Positions 48,562 to 58,655 of a stretch of 64,000 nt of DNA are shown one piece after another. The notes beneath the pieces were generated by a model. That model was not told where the DNA came from. It was given only the letters and a program-made list of their open reading frames with translations, and did no database searches. The stretch covers positions 491,209-555,208 of the forward strand of contig NZ_FNRM01000001.1 in assembly GCF_900107845.1 (NCBI RefSeq), read 5' to 3'. A program made the position numbers and the translations under genes. Position 1 is the stretch's first letter. Each line of letters opens with the position of its first letter. This DNA comes from Alkalimonas amylolytica. GTDB taxonomy: Bacteria > Pseudomonadota > Gammaproteobacteria > Enterobacterales > Alteromonadaceae.

Positions 48562-49824
48562 TTAGTTTGGCTGTAAATTTTTATGCCGCGTATCGCCACT
48601 TATATTTATCCCTTTTATCAGGTATTCCCCTGTTCTGAGATACAACCAAGCGGTTGACGAAGCATCCTCCAGCAACACCAAACCGGCAGGCACAGCATCT
48701 GCTTGTTCATCGCTGTAATATGCAGATATCAAGCAAGGCCATGTCTCATTACAAAGCTCGTTACCTACATCAATAGGTTCTCGAAGTCCATGGAGCCTCA
48801 ACCATGCTGGCTTATTTGTAGTTTCATCCATGCCAGGCGCATGAATAATAGTAAAATCAACATTATCTGGTAATGCACTCCAAGGGTGGTTTTTTTCATC
48901 CAAAAGGACATAGGGCTCACTAGAAGCCTCAAAGTGCTTGCAACCTGTTATTCGGGAGGTTTGATCAATAGAAAGAATCGGCTGACTTATTTTTTGCTGC
49001 AGCCTTTCTGCCATCCAGCCATCAGTTTTGTGAATATGCGAATAACCTGAAATTATAGCCACTTTAGTTTCAGGATTAATGCCAATGAACTCGGCGAGCA
49101 CTTCAGCTTGGTACTCTTCGCGCTGCTCTCTATTTTCTGCACCGGCCAAATCAAATGGTAAAAGTTTAAAACCTAATGTTATTGCCTCTCTTACCAACTC
49201 ACCCATCACAGGCTCTCGCAAATAATAACCTTCTTGCCCGGTACTCAGAGGATACCCTCTTGCTTGTAATACTTGGATGCTTGCTAAATCCAGGTGCGGG
49301 TTCAATCCTTCCATTGCTAGTACAGAAAACCCCAGCTCTTTTAATACCGGTAAAATCCTAAGAATGAATGCTCGGGATGCTATCCTGGTGTGCGACTCAT
49401 TAATCAACACAACCTGTCTATCTGCTATCAGTTTAGGCAAAACAGATAGAGCCTCATGGGAATATAATTCTTTTATTGGACAGCTTTTCTGACGACCAAA
49501 TCCAGGATGAACTTTGTACTGCCTCTCCTCTGCCTGTGAGTATTCACCAAAAAAAGTATCAAAAACCGCCAACTGCTGAGCACTAAACCAAAGCTTGTGA
49601 ATAGCTACATTGTCTTTCTCTATCTCTCTATAGAGCTCTTTCAGCCTCAGATAAGTTTCCAGCGCAAAGTTATCCGCTTCCTTTTTTTCTATAACGGATA
49701 CAAAATTATCAAATGGGGATGCTAGGTTTTCCTGTATATGCTCTGCACTAACACTGAAAGACAAGAGGCCAGCTAATAAAAAATAGTTTACCCACCGGAG
49801 CTTGGCATATTTCGTTATTGGCAT
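48562..49824 (-). CDS. Exported ChaN/EreA/TIKI-superfamily protein of the RiPP locus
   Basis: 420-aa protein with a signal peptide (about 1-27, ending 'SFSVSA'). The domain from about 125 to 290 carries the EreA/ChaN-like/TIKI fold pattern: 'VVLINESHTRIASRAFI' (Glu143, His145), 'VLAMEGLNPH' (Glu172) and 'AIISGYSHIHKTDGW' (His263, His265). Members include haem-binding ChaN, erythromycin esterases and TIKI/TraB metalloproteases, so hydrolysis or metal binding is possible but unproven. The C-terminal 130 residues are unassigned. Position between a ligase remnant and the precursor suggests processing, self-protection or uptake of the peptide (inference). Confidence 0.75.
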   Translation of the reverse strand: MPITKYAKLRWVNYFLLAGLLSFSVSAEHIQENLASPFDNFVSVIEKKEADNFALETYLRLKELYREIEKDNVAIHKLWFSAQQLAVFDTFFGEYSQAEERQYKVHPGFGRQKSCPIKELYSHEALSVLPKLIADRQVVLINESHTRIASRAFILRILPVLKELGFSVLAMEGLNPHLDLASIQVLQARGYPLSTGQEGYYLREPVMGELVREAITLGFKLLPFDLAGAENREQREEYQAEVLAEFIGINPETKVAIISGYSHIHKTDGWMAERLQQKISQPILSIDQTSRITGCKHFEASSEPYVLLDEKNHPWSALPDNVDFTIIHAPGMDETTNKPAWLRLHGLREPIDVGNELCNETWPCLISAYYSDEQADAVPAGLVLLEDASSTAWLYLRTGEYLIKGINISGDTRHKNLQPN

Positions 49825-50085
49825 TGACTCATACCCTCCATAAGATCTGGATGCAACTTTGCCGGCACATCACGATGAAACCCAAACACGGTTTACACTC
49901 CTAAAGCAACTTTTATTGTCGACAGTAGCTCCGTGGACATCAAATTCGAATGAGACTGTCATAACACTTGGGAGTGAGTCGAACAGCAAGATCAAGTTTT
50001 CCTTTCCAATGGCTGTAAACGATTTAGAAACAACTTTTGCATGCTTATCACTTTTATGAGTCAGAACAATTACTTCAGGCGCCAC
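49815..50085 (-). pseudogene. Truncated, frameshifted pre-ATP-grasp domain (second ligase remnant)
   Basis: A GTG-started 71-aa frame (50085-49870) reads 'PEVIVLTHKSDKHAKVVSK', then 'MTVSFEFD' and 'NRVWVSS'. This is the N-terminal pattern of graspetide ATP-grasp ligases (I-L-T-x-x-D-x-H-A, then V-W-x-R-R). If one G of the GGG run at 49881-49883 is removed, the frame continues 'VWFHRDVPAKLHPDLMEGM', as such ligases do, and ends at 49815, overlapping the ChaN-like start. Everything after the N-terminal domain is missing. It may be a decayed ligase or, less likely, a stand-alone domain. Confidence 0.6.
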
Positions 50086-50576
50086 TGTAAATAAACCAAA
50101 AAGTCAACATTAATTTATAGTACAACACATGAGCACCAAAAAAAAACACAAAAAAAACAATATCGCAAAATTACTGCATAAAAGATCTGCCATAAATTGA
50201 TTAATTCATTTAAAATCAAATGCATATCTCCTACCCTTAAATTCTCATGCAACACAAGCAATACTTCAAAAAGCAACTCATAAGTCTCTTATAATGACTT
50301 TTATGCCACAATTTAGTCACCTATGGCTTAATGCAGAATTCCGATACCTTTGAATACTAAATAGATTGAGGTTTTTACTGGCTAGACGATGCTATTGGTT
50401 GATGCGACCTGAACAAACTACTAGCTCTTCTGGTGAATGATGGCAGTATGGACAGCGACTTTTATTGCCACACAGCAAAATCAGCAGGACGACTTCATCT
50501 GGCTAGACCAGTTCGCGAAGATTTGTTATGGTCAGTGCAAGCTATAATTAAAATACAAAGCAGCTGAGAACTTACC
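50086..50576. other. AT-rich intergenic region
   Basis: 491 bases, with poly-A tracts around 50139-50162. No coding frame or RNA gene is supported. It probably holds the promoter of the minus-strand RiPP locus and of the plus-strand chemoreceptor. Composition returns to the chromosomal average near 50,380. Confidence 0.5.
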
Positions 50577-52604
50577 ATGACCCTTACCATCGCTCATCGC
50601 ATTATCCTTGGATTTGGCTTGATTGTGCTGTTACTGGTGGTTGCCAGCGGGTCAGCCTTGCTTAGCTTTCTATCGATAGAAGAATCGACCCGCAACGTTA
50701 ACGAACGCGCCATTCCCACCCAACAACTAAGCAATCAGGCGCAAATCCAGCTACTCAGTATGGCCAATGCCAGCGCCCAGGGTTTTTCAGCCGAGCAACC
50801 AGCGCTGATCAGTCAGCAGCAACAGCTCTTTACCAAGGCAGATAGCGGCCTGCAGCAGCTGTTGCAGCAAGCAGCAGAGCTAACAGAACAACATCGTGAG
50901 CTGCAACAGACCCTGCAACAAGCTGAACAGCAAAGCAGCGCCTACCGCCAATCCGTGCAACAGATGTTTTCACTCAGGATGGAGGTTGAACAAAGCCGTG
51001 CTGAAGTGCAGCAGGTATTCCAGCAATTAGAACAGCAATTGGACGCCCTTGGCGCCCTGTTACTGGATTTATCCTATCTGGATGGTGCCGATAGCGATAC
51101 GCTGGAGCTGATAGAAGGCACCGCCGGTCGTATTGACGGTCAGCTACTGGGCCTAATCAATACCTTACGGGAAGTTGCCAATGCCAATGAGTTAACTCAA
51201 TTACAGCGCAGCGAAGACAATATCAATTTTGCTTTTAGTGATATGCAGGTCAATATCGACTATCTGGCTCAGTTGGTGGCAAGCATTGACACTGGCGGGC
51301 TTTGGTTGGATTTTGAAGCGCAGCTGCAACAACTGGAGCAACAGCTGGTGCAGCAACAAACATTGCTGAACCTGCAACTGCAGCGATTAACACAACAACA
51401 AGCAGCGCGTCAGCATCTAAACCAGGCAGAACTGGAGTTTGCCAATGGCATCAGTGCCTTGCAAAAGATGGCCAGTGCCGCTGATCAGCAGGTCAGTCAA
51501 CTGCAGCAAGCCGTTAGCCGCACCATTTCACAAGGTAATTGGCGCAATGTCATCATTTTGCTGGTACTAATCGTGCTAGCCACAGCCATTGCCTGGGTCA
51601 CCATCCGCGCCATGCTGCAACCACTGGCTAAAATCAATCTGGTGCTGGGGGTGATGGCACAGGGCGATCTTAGCCAGCGCCTCACCATTCAGCGCGATGA
51701 TGAGTTTGGCAAGCTGGCAGTGAACGTCAATCAACTGGTTGAAGCACTTAGCAGTCTGGTGCTGCGCATCCAAAACTATGCCAGTGAGCTCAGCCAAAGC
51801 GCCCAGCGCTCTGGCACGGATGTACAGGATATTCGTGAAGCCCTGCAACAGCAAACCAGCCAAATCGCCAGCATTAACTCCAGCACGCACCAGCTCAGCG
51901 AACAAAGCCAGCACATTACCGAACAGGCAGAGCAAGCAGTGCTAGAGATGCAGCAAGGCATGCAGCATAACCAACAGGTGCATCAGCTGTCCGAGCAAAA
52001 CAATCAGCGCATTGGCCACCTGGCAAAACAGCTTCACAGCATCGATGAACTGATGCAGCAGGTAAATGAGCAAACCAAGCAAATTGGCAGCATTTTGGAT
52101 ACCATAGGCAGCATTGCCGAACAAACCAATCTGTTGGCACTGAATGCAGCCATTGAAGCAGCCAGAGCCGGCGAGCAGGGGCGCGGCTTTGCGGTGGTTG
52201 CCGATGAAGTACGCACCCTGGCGGGGCGCACCCAGCAAGCGACCAATGATATTCAGACCATGATAGAAACCTTGCAGCAAGGCACCAAAGCAGCCGTACA
52301 AGCGGTTCAGCAAGGCAACGAAGATGCTAGTCAGTGTGTTGAGGAAAATCAGGCATTACTGCAAGCATTGCAGTTTATTCACCATGCCATCACTCAGATG
52401 CACGGCATCAATGCCAGCATCGCCGACGCCACGGCCCTGCAGCTTAGTCAGGGCGGGCAAATCAGTCAGTCGATGGAAGTGGTGGTACAGCTGGCGCAAA
52501 ACAGTACTGAAAAAGCCAGCAGCACCCTAGCACACAGCCGGGATGTTACAAGGCTGGCATCAGAACTGGAGCAAGCCAGTGCGGCTTTCCGCTTGCGTCA
52601 GTAG
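50577..52604 (+). CDS. Methyl-accepting chemotaxis protein
   Basis: 675-aa chemoreceptor: TM1 (about 10-32), a Gln/Leu-rich helical periplasmic sensor of roughly 285 residues, TM2 (about 321-343), HAMP, and a signalling hairpin with '[18 protein letters not shown]'. The very high Gln content of the sensor ('QQQQLF', '[11 protein letters not shown]') suggests long coiled coils. Overall plan resembles the 6485-8494 receptor, including length and the start pattern '[15 protein letters not shown]'. Ligand unknown. Confidence 0.92.
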   Translation: MTLTIAHRIILGFGLIVLLLVVASGSALLSFLSIEESTRNVNERAIPTQQLSNQAQIQLLSMANASAQGFSAEQPALISQQQQLFTKADSGLQQLLQQAAELTEQHRELQQTLQQAEQQSSAYRQSVQQMFSLRMEVEQSRAEVQQVFQQLEQQLDALGALLLDLSYLDGADSDTLELIEGTAGRIDGQLLGLINTLREVANANELTQLQRSEDNINFAFSDMQVNIDYLAQLVASIDTGGLWLDFEAQLQQLEQQLVQQQTLLNLQLQRLTQQQAARQHLNQAELEFANGISALQKMASAADQQVSQLQQAVSRTISQGNWRNVIILLVLIVLATAIAWVTIRAMLQPLAKINLVLGVMAQGDLSQRLTIQRDDEFGKLAVNVNQLVEALSSLVLRIQNYASELSQSAQRSGTDVQDIREALQQQTSQIASINSSTHQLSEQSQHITEQAEQAVLEMQQGMQHNQQVHQLSEQNNQRIGHLAKQLHSIDELMQQVNEQTKQIGSILDTIGSIAEQTNLLALNAAIEAARAGEQGRGFAVVADEVRTLAGRTQQATNDIQTMIETLQQGTKAAVQAVQQGNEDASQCVEENQALLQALQFIHHAITQMHGINASIADATALQLSQGGQISQSMEVVVQLAQNSTEKASSTLAHSRDVTRLASELEQASAAFRLRQ

Positions 52605-53210
52605 AGCCGAGCGGCCGCTGAAGCCCTGCTTCAACATATCCGGCTGGTATTCAAGCAGCTCAATATTTGCTTCGCGGGCGAAAATACGTACCTGACTGGT
52701 AAAGCCCTGAAAACTCACTAGCATTCCCTGTCGACAATCATGACTAAGCATCTGCTGGAAGCGTTCACGTAAGCACTCCATCGAGACCATATTCTCAGCA
52801 TCGGGATGAAAGTACACCAGGGTCTTTCCGGCCTTACTGTGCCAGAAAAATACTTCGTTATCATCATTACAGGCGGGCTCAATGTCACCTTGTTGTTGCA
52901 GTTGTTGCTTCAGGCGACTGAAAAAAAACTCCTGCTGCTCGAATCGACTCTGTTCACGTTGAAATCGTTTCGGAAGTGCCAACCAACGGTTGCCTGAGTC
53001 CATTTCGATAAAAGCGATCAAATTAAACATCAAAGCCGACACAAACAGCAGGACAAACGCCCACAACAGGAAAGTGGACCAAAACTCTGATAACACCAGA
53101 GCTGACTGGGAAAACACGATGGAGTGTTCTGAAAACAACAAGAACAATGCACCTGCCGCTATCCCTAGCAAGGTACTGATGGTAGACAACAACAACCATT
53201 GACTGCGCAT
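52560..53210 (-). CDS. Two-TM membrane protein with Mrr-like C-terminal domain
   Basis: 216-aa protein. Two transmembrane helices (about 6-28 and 43-66) precede a cytoplasmic region. The end '[28 protein letters not shown]' region resembles the last strand and helix of Mrr/restriction-endonuclease-like domains ('V-T-...-F-T-x-x-A-x-x-x-A-x-x-x-x-I-x-L'). The catalytic D-QXK part is not obvious, so nuclease activity is doubtful. The 3' end overlaps the chemoreceptor gene by 45 bases in convergent orientation. Function unknown. Confidence 0.72.
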   Translation of the reverse strand: MRSQWLLLSTISTLLGIAAGALFLLFSEHSIVFSQSALVLSEFWSTFLLWAFVLLFVSALMFNLIAFIEMDSGNRWLALPKRFQREQSRFEQQEFFFSRLKQQLQQQGDIEPACNDDNEVFFWHSKAGKTLVYFHPDAENMVSMECLRERFQQMLSHDCRQGMLVSFQGFTSQVRIFAREANIELLEYQPDMLKQGFSGRSALLTQAESRTGLLQF

Positions 53211-53331
53211 AACAACTCAACCTTGAGTGGCAAATACTGTAAGGGTGAGTATGGGGTGTTAACGGGAACTAGTCCTGACAAAAGCCTGATAAAAGTCCGA
53301 TAAAGTCACTAGCGACCTGATAAATGTGTGT

Positions 53332-54141
53332 TTAAGAGCACTCAAGCACCGCATGCAACGCCGATGGGTAACGATAGTGAAAGGGCAACTGCCGGCTTAT
53401 ACGATGGGCCAGTACCCGGCGCTGACTGGAACCAGCAGCACCAACGGTCAGTGCAGGAAGTTGCAACAGCGCTCGGGCTTGCTGATAAAACTGCTGGCGT
53501 GTGACCAAATCCGGACAGCTCAAATTGTACAGCGACGGCCAGGCTTGCTGCTGCAGAATAACCCGCACGGCCTCAATCACATCGTGACTATGCACCATAT
53601 TCACCGGAGCATCTGGGTCATCCAGCACACCACTGCGCAGAAACTTCCCTGGGTGTCGGCCAGGCCCTATCAAGCCAGCAAGCCGCAAAGTGCAGGTTGG
53701 CAAGGCTTGCTGTAGCAGTTGTTCGCCTTGATACAGTAACTGCGCTTTGGCATCGCTTGCGGCCAGTTGACTTTGCTCATCGACCTCATCACTCAGGCCA
53801 TTGTAAGCGCCGGTGGAACTAAAGTGCACACAAGCCAGGCTATCAGCTGCCTGCACCAGCCTGGCCAAAGACTGCAGACTATCCAGATAACCCGCCCCGC
53901 CCTGTTTACGCCAACCGGGTGTAATGGCGCATATCACCACCGCTTGCTGAAACTGATCCATCAACGTTTCCGGAAATGGCAATGACAGAGGCAGACTGAG
54001 CACCTGGCCTGAAACAGAGCCCGGCAGCTCCGCTAGAGCGGTCTCTGACTGGCGGGTGACCACCAGCTGGTGGCCATCCTGCTGCAAAACAGGCAGCAGT
54101 TGCCGGCCGAGCCAACCGCAACCCAGCAAAATAACTTTCAT
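53332..54141 (-). CDS. NAD(P)-binding SDR/epimerase-like protein (YeeZ-like)
   Basis: 269-aa Rossmann-fold protein with the nucleotide loop 'MKVILLGCGWLGRQLLPVL' (GxGxxG), 'VHFSSTGAYNG' (SDR Ser/Tyr region) and 'LRLAGLIGPGRHPGKFLRSG'. It resembles E. coli YeeZ-type extended SDRs; substrate unknown. Its ATG overlaps the stop of the GNAT-thioesterase gene (ATGA), so the two are co-translated. Confidence 0.85.
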   Translation of the reverse strand: MKVILLGCGWLGRQLLPVLQQDGHQLVVTRQSETALAELPGSVSGQVLSLPLSLPFPETLMDQFQQAVVICAITPGWRKQGGAGYLDSLQSLARLVQAADSLACVHFSSTGAYNGLSDEVDEQSQLAASDAKAQLLYQGEQLLQQALPTCTLRLAGLIGPGRHPGKFLRSGVLDDPDAPVNMVHSHDVIEAVRVILQQQAWPSLYNLSCPDLVTRQQFYQQARALLQLPALTVGAAGSSQRRVLAHRISRQLPFHYRYPSALHAVLECS

Positions 54142-55043
54142 TGGGTTCTCCGTGGCAGCAGCGCCTTGTAATGGCCTTCAAACAAAGCCACGACCTTATC
54201 AGCACTCAATAGCTCGACCTTGATGCGCTGACTGGCATGCAGCCCCTGGCGTAACACCGTTAAATCGCCTTTGGCACTTAGCATGGTGCAGCGTGTCTGC
54301 GGCTTGTGCTGCATTGGTTTGAGATAACGAATATGCCCATCGACTAACACCAGATCAGCCTGCAACGACAACGCCTGCAACTGCAGATGCAACAAGCCCC
54401 ACCCCGTCAATGTGGCCAGACTGTACAAGCTACCGGCAAACATGGTGCCATGCAGGTTGATATTCGGCTCCAGCGGTGCCTGACAGCGTAATTCAGTGCC
54501 ATCAAAGGCGGCAATCTCTAATTGCATAAAGCGACTAAGCGGTATTTGCTGATGCCAGCTTTGTTGCAACTGTTGGCAACGGCGCTGCCAGTCTTCAACA
54601 GAGCCTGGCAGACGCAAATAGCGATGCATGCGGTAATGCGCAATGCCAAACTGACTGGGTGCTTCTTGTTGCATGCTGTACCCAAGCCGCTGATAAAAAC
54701 CCAAGGCAGTATCGCGGGCATTTAGCACCACCTCGGTACAGCCTAGCACCAGCGCCTGCTGTTCAAGCTCAGTCAGTAAGCGGGCACCAAGTTGCTGGCG
54801 CTGATACGCCGGGTCCACGGCCATGTACCGAACTTGCGCCTTACCATCATCCAGCTGATGCAAGCGACCCACGCCGATCAGGCGATCTCCGTCCATCAGC
54901 ATGCGATGATGGCTCTGATGCTCCAGCTCATCACGTTCTGACCCAAGAGGCTGCTGCCAGGGGGCTCTTAGCTGTTGCCAGCGGAACTGATAGTATGCCT
55001 GCCAATCGGCGTCATTTCGCGGGATGTGCATGCGAATGGCCAT
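54138..55043 (-). CDS. yiiD: GNAT acetyltransferase / hotdog thioesterase fusion (YiiD-like)
   Basis: 301-aa two-domain protein. The N-terminal half (about 1-145) is a GNAT acetyltransferase with 'VRYMAVDPAYQRQQLGARLL' (acetyl-CoA loop) and 'ARDTALGFYQRLGY'. The C-terminal half (about 150-301) is a YiiD-type thioesterase with 'NLHGTMFAGSLYSLATLTGWGL'. E. coli YiiD has the same fusion. The substrate is not known to me. Neighbours dtd and yihY are also its neighbours in E. coli. Confidence 0.88.
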   Translation of the reverse strand: MAIRMHIPRNDADWQAYYQFRWQQLRAPWQQPLGSERDELEHQSHHRMLMDGDRLIGVGRLHQLDDGKAQVRYMAVDPAYQRQQLGARLLTELEQQALVLGCTEVVLNARDTALGFYQRLGYSMQQEAPSQFGIAHYRMHRYLRLPGSVEDWQRRCQQLQQSWHQQIPLSRFMQLEIAAFDGTELRCQAPLEPNINLHGTMFAGSLYSLATLTGWGLLHLQLQALSLQADLVLVDGHIRYLKPMQHKPQTRCTMLSAKGDLTVLRQGLHASQRIKVELLSADKVVALFEGHYKALLPRRTQ

Positions 55044-55046
55044 GGT

Positions 55047-55493
55047 TTACCCGCTTTTGCTTTCAAGTAAGAAAGTGACCGGGCCATCATTGACCAAGGC
55101 TACCTGCATATCGGCCGCGAAACGACCACAGGCCACGTTCAGATTATGCTCTTCGCAACGCTCGATAAAGTGCTGGTACAAACGCTGTGCCTGTTCTGGC
55201 ACGGCAGCCTGAGAAAAACTGGGTCTGAGACCCGTGTTGGTATCCGCTGCCAGCGTAAACTGCGACACCACCAGCAACTGGCCTTTCACCTGCTGCACAT
55301 TCAGATTCATTTTACCGTTGTCATCGCTAAATACCCTGTATTTACAGACTTTATCCGCCAGAAGTGCCGCACTTAGCTCCGAATCCGCCTGCTCTACCCC
55401 CAGCAGTACCAACAGGCCCTGTTCAATCTGCGCGATTGGCTCCCCGGCCACGCTCACACTGGCACTACGCACCCGCTGAATTAAGGCTTTCAT
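55047..55493 (-). CDS. dtd: D-aminoacyl-tRNA deacylase
   Basis: Removes mischarged D-amino acids (and glycine from tRNA-Ala) in translation quality control. 148 aa with the active-site motifs 'SQFTLAADT' and the Gly-cisPro pair in '[10 protein letters not shown]'. Start '[13 protein letters not shown]' is universal for the family. Its ATG overlaps the yihY stop (ATGA-like). Confidence 0.97.
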   Translation of the reverse strand: MKALIQRVRSASVSVAGEPIAQIEQGLLVLLGVEQADSELSAALLADKVCKYRVFSDDNGKMNLNVQQVKGQLLVVSQFTLAADTNTGLRPSFSQAAVPEQAQRLYQHFIERCEEHNLNVACGRFAADMQVALVNDGPVTFLLESKSG

Positions 55494-56395
55494 TCACAGC
55501 ACTCCTCCGTTTCACTGGCTTCATCTTTCATAAGCTGCTCCCAGTCTTTCAGATAGGCGGTCAGCTCAGCACCCACCAACACCACCAGCCAGCTCAGATA
55601 GACCCACAAAAATAAGATTGGGATCAAGGCCATGGCTCCATAGATCACCTGATAGGATGGGAAATGAGTGATATAAAGCGCAAAACCATACTTCAACAGT
55701 TCAAACAACAGCATGGCCAGCAAGCCACCAAAGAAAGCATGCCGGATCCGGACCTTGGTATTAGGCACCACCAAATACAAAATACAAAATGCCAGCCAGG
55801 ACATCAGATAAGGGACCAGCCCTAACAAGAAACTGGACAAGCCGGGCGTGAAGTCATCAGCAAAGCGGGTCAGGGTCACCAGGTAGGAACTAACCGCAAT
55901 GGAAGTACCAAACAAAATAGGGCCGAGAGTCAGGATCATCCAGTAAATGGAAAAAGAGATCACTGGCCGTGGTCGCTTGTGGATGCGCCAGATTTTATTC
56001 AGGGTTTTATCAATGTTATGGATCAGCAACAGCGCTACCACGATCAACGCTGTAATACCAACAGCCGTCATCCCGCGGGTATTGCCAATAAATTCATTCA
56101 CATAGTCTTTGATTTCATCGCCGCGCGACGGCACCACATTGGCATAAAGCAGGCTTTCCATGCTTTGGCGAAACTCCGCAAACATTGGAAAAGCACTTAA
56201 CATAGAGAACATCACGGCAATAAAGGGCACCAGCGATAACAAGGAAATATAAGCCAGGTACCCGCCAACCAGATTGATCTGATCCTGCTGACAACGCTGG
56301 ATATAGCCTTTGATAAATAAATGGCTGGTATGGATGAACTCTCGCCACTTGATTGCCTGCACCAGACCACTCCTTTGCATGAGGTTAGCGTCCAT
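55490..56395 (-). CDS. yihY: YihY/BrkB family inner-membrane protein
   Basis: 301-aa polytopic protein of the YihY/virulence factor BrkB family with about six transmembrane helices and the conserved '[21 protein letters not shown]' region and '[20 protein letters not shown]'. Once described as RNase BN, which is now assigned to another gene; function unclear. Co-oriented with dtd and yiiD. Confidence 0.93.
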   Translation of the reverse strand: MDANLMQRSGLVQAIKWREFIHTSHLFIKGYIQRCQQDQINLVGGYLAYISLLSLVPFIAVMFSMLSAFPMFAEFRQSMESLLYANVVPSRGDEIKDYVNEFIGNTRGMTAVGITALIVVALLLIHNIDKTLNKIWRIHKRPRPVISFSIYWMILTLGPILFGTSIAVSSYLVTLTRFADDFTPGLSSFLLGLVPYLMSWLAFCILYLVVPNTKVRIRHAFFGGLLAMLLFELLKYGFALYITHFPSYQVIYGAMALIPILFLWVYLSWLVVLVGAELTAYLKDWEQLMKDEASETEECCE

Positions 56396-56400
56396 AGTAT

Positions 56401-56434
56401 AAAAAAAGCCGGGAACTAACCAGTAGTTCCCGGC
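56401..56434 (-). terminator. Rho-independent terminator after typA
   Basis: The 10-bp stem GCCGGGAACT/AGTTCCCGGC (56408-56417 and 56425-56434) is followed on the minus strand by a run of seven T. It lies 37 bases beyond the typA stop and before yihY. Confidence 0.92.
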
Positions 56435-56470
56435 TCTTCAAGCCTGCTTAGTCGTTATCCGAGTCGCAAT

Positions 56471-58309
56471 TTAAGCGCCTGATTGGCGACTGGCTCGTTT
56501 ACGGTCGTTCTCTGTCAGGTGACGTTTACGAATACGAATAGAGGCTGGGGTGACTTCCACCAGCTCGTCGTCGTCAATAAATTCCAGCGCCTGTTCCAGC
56601 GTGAATCGGATCGGTGGTACCAGGTTAATGGCTTCATCAGTACCCGATGCCCGTACGTTGGTCAACTGCTTGCCTTTTAAGCAGTTCACCGTCAAATCGT
56701 TGCTGCGGCTATGAATTCCAATGACCTGACCTTCATAGACTTCTTCGGCATGGCCGATAAACATCCGGCCGCGCTCCTGCAATGAGAAAATAGCGTAACC
56801 AGCCGCTTTACCCATGGCATTGGCGATCATCACACCATTATTACGCAGTCCAATGGTACCGCCTTTGAATTCACCATAGTGATCAAAGCTGTGGTACATC
56901 AAGCCGGTACCAGAGGTTAAAGTAATGAACTCGGTACGGAAACCAATCAAACCACGACTAGGCACCACGAAATCCATCCGTACCCGGCCTTTACCATCCG
57001 GCTGCATATTGGTCATTTCTGCCTTACGCTCACCCATTTTTTCCATAACAGCACCCTGATGCGACTCTTCACAGTCGATGGTCAGTTGCTCATAGGGCTC
57101 CATTTTGACGCCGTCCACAGTTTTCATGATCACTTCCGGCCGTGACACTGCTAATTCAAAGCCTTCACGACGCATGCTTTCAATCAGTACACCTAAGTGC
57201 AATTCACCACGACCTGAAACACGGAATTTATCACCATCTTCGGTTTCCTGAACCCGCAGCGCCACGTTGTGTTTCAGTTCATTTTGCAGACGCTCTAAAA
57301 TCTGACGCGAAGTGACAAACTTGCCTTCTTTGCCAGCAAAAGGTGAGGTATTCACCTGGAAGGTCATGGTTACGGTTGGCTCATCGACCGTTAAGGCAGG
57401 TAAGGCTTCTACTGCAGTCGGCGCACAAATGGTATCGGAGATTTTCAGCTCACCCAGGCCGGTAAAGGCGACTATGTCACCGGCAGTCGATTCGGTGGTA
57501 TCAATCCGCTCCAGCCCAAGGTAACCAAAAACCTGACCAACTTTACCATTGCGTTTTTTGCCATCAGCACTGACGATGGTCACCTGCTGGTTAGGGCGCA
57601 AGGTTCCACGCTTAATCCGGCCGATACCGATGATGCCAAGGTAGCTGGAGTAGTCGAGCTGTGACACTTGCAGCTGGGTGTCACCTTCCGGATCCACATC
57701 CGGCGGCGTCACATTATCCACGATGGCCTGGAACAATTCGGTCATGTCGGTTTTTGGCTCGTTATGATCCAGTGTTGCCCACCCATTCAAAGCCGAGGCA
57801 TACACAATCGGGAAGTCCAGCTGCTCATCGGTCGCACCCAGGTTATCAAACAGGTCGAAGACCTGGTCAATTACCCAATCCGGCCGGGCACCAGGACGGT
57901 CGATTTTGTTTACCACGACAATAGGCTTTAAGCCATGCGCGAAGGCTTTTTGGGTCACAAAACGGGTTTGTGGCATAGGGCCGTCTACGGCGTCTACCAA
58001 CAACAGCACCGAATCGGCCATTGACAGTACGCGCTCCACTTCACCACCAAAGTCGGCGTGACCAGGGGTATCCAGGATATTAATGTGAAAACCGTTCCAG
58101 CGCACGGAAGTGTTTTTCGCCAGAATGGTAATGCCACGTTCTTTTTCCTGATCATTCGAGTCCATTACCCGCTCTTGCAGTTTGGCACGTTCATCAAAGG
58201 TACCGGATTGCTGCAGTAGTTTATCTACCAGCGTGGTTTTGCCGTGGTCAACGTGCGCAATAATGGCAACATTACGTAGTTTCTGAATATCGGTCGCGGT
58301 AACGCTCAT
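56471..58309 (-). CDS. typA: Translational GTPase TypA/BipA
   Basis: 612-aa ribosome-binding GTPase needed for 50S assembly at low temperature and stress. G1 '[19 protein letters not shown]', switch II '[16 protein letters not shown]', '[10 protein letters not shown]', then EF-G-like domains II, III and V and the TypA-specific C-terminus ending '[20 protein letters not shown]'. Divergent from glnA, as in E. coli. Confidence 0.97.
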   Translation of the reverse strand: MSVTATDIQKLRNVAIIAHVDHGKTTLVDKLLQQSGTFDERAKLQERVMDSNDQEKERGITILAKNTSVRWNGFHINILDTPGHADFGGEVERVLSMADSVLLLVDAVDGPMPQTRFVTQKAFAHGLKPIVVVNKIDRPGARPDWVIDQVFDLFDNLGATDEQLDFPIVYASALNGWATLDHNEPKTDMTELFQAIVDNVTPPDVDPEGDTQLQVSQLDYSSYLGIIGIGRIKRGTLRPNQQVTIVSADGKKRNGKVGQVFGYLGLERIDTTESTAGDIVAFTGLGELKISDTICAPTAVEALPALTVDEPTVTMTFQVNTSPFAGKEGKFVTSRQILERLQNELKHNVALRVQETEDGDKFRVSGRGELHLGVLIESMRREGFELAVSRPEVIMKTVDGVKMEPYEQLTIDCEESHQGAVMEKMGERKAEMTNMQPDGKGRVRMDFVVPSRGLIGFRTEFITLTSGTGLMYHSFDHYGEFKGGTIGLRNNGVMIANAMGKAAGYAIFSLQERGRMFIGHAEEVYEGQVIGIHSRSNDLTVNCLKGKQLTNVRASGTDEAINLVPPIRFTLEQALEFIDDDELVEVTPASIRIRKRHLTENDRKRASRQSGA

Positions 58310-58490
58310 GCTTTCTCTTTCCTCTGTGGCACCCTGTGACCGTCAACGTGACCACCAGGCAAACAACAAACTCTTTAAATAAGGGCGCATATTCTACTCT
58401 GTTTCGCGTCAAAGAAGAAATAAACTCGGATTTTTTTCCCGTTGGCGACCGAAGCGCCCTGCTGGAGGCCAGAATTGTGCTAGGCTGGTA

Positions 58491-58507
58491 TGCACCAGCA
58501 TGGCGAA
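58491..58507 (+). promoter_or_regulatory. NtrC-binding site 1 (imperfect) upstream of glnA
   Basis: TGCACCA-GCA-TGGCGAA: a full left half-site and a degenerate right half-site of the NtrC consensus TGCACCA-N3-TGGTGCA. It is 21 bases before the second site (two helical turns), as expected for cooperative NtrC enhancer binding. Confidence 0.65.
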
Positions 58508-58511
58508 TAGC

Positions 58512-58528
58512 CGCACCAAACTGGTGCG
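58512..58528 (+). promoter_or_regulatory. NtrC-binding site 2 upstream of glnA
   Basis: CGCACCA-AAC-TGGTGCG is a perfect 17-bp palindrome and a near-exact NtrC consensus. It lies about 97 bases upstream of the expected sigma-54 transcription start, the normal enhancer distance. Confidence 0.88.
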
Positions 58529-58590
58529 CCACAGCAGTGCAGAAGCATTGAATACGTTTTATCTATCTGATTTTAAAGGTACTGAATGAA

Positions 58591-58606
58591 TGGCACATAT
58601 CTGGCA
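58591..58606 (+). promoter_or_regulatory. Sigma-54 promoter of glnA
   Basis: TGGCAC-N5-TGGCA fits the RpoN -24/-12 consensus TGGCAC-N5-TTGCA with one mismatch; the invariant GG and GC are present. The expected transcription start is about 58617, giving a leader of about 39 bases. Confidence 0.85.
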
Positions 58607-58655
58607 TCTATTCGGTCGATGAAAAATTTTCCTATGGAACCAACTGGAGGAACCC

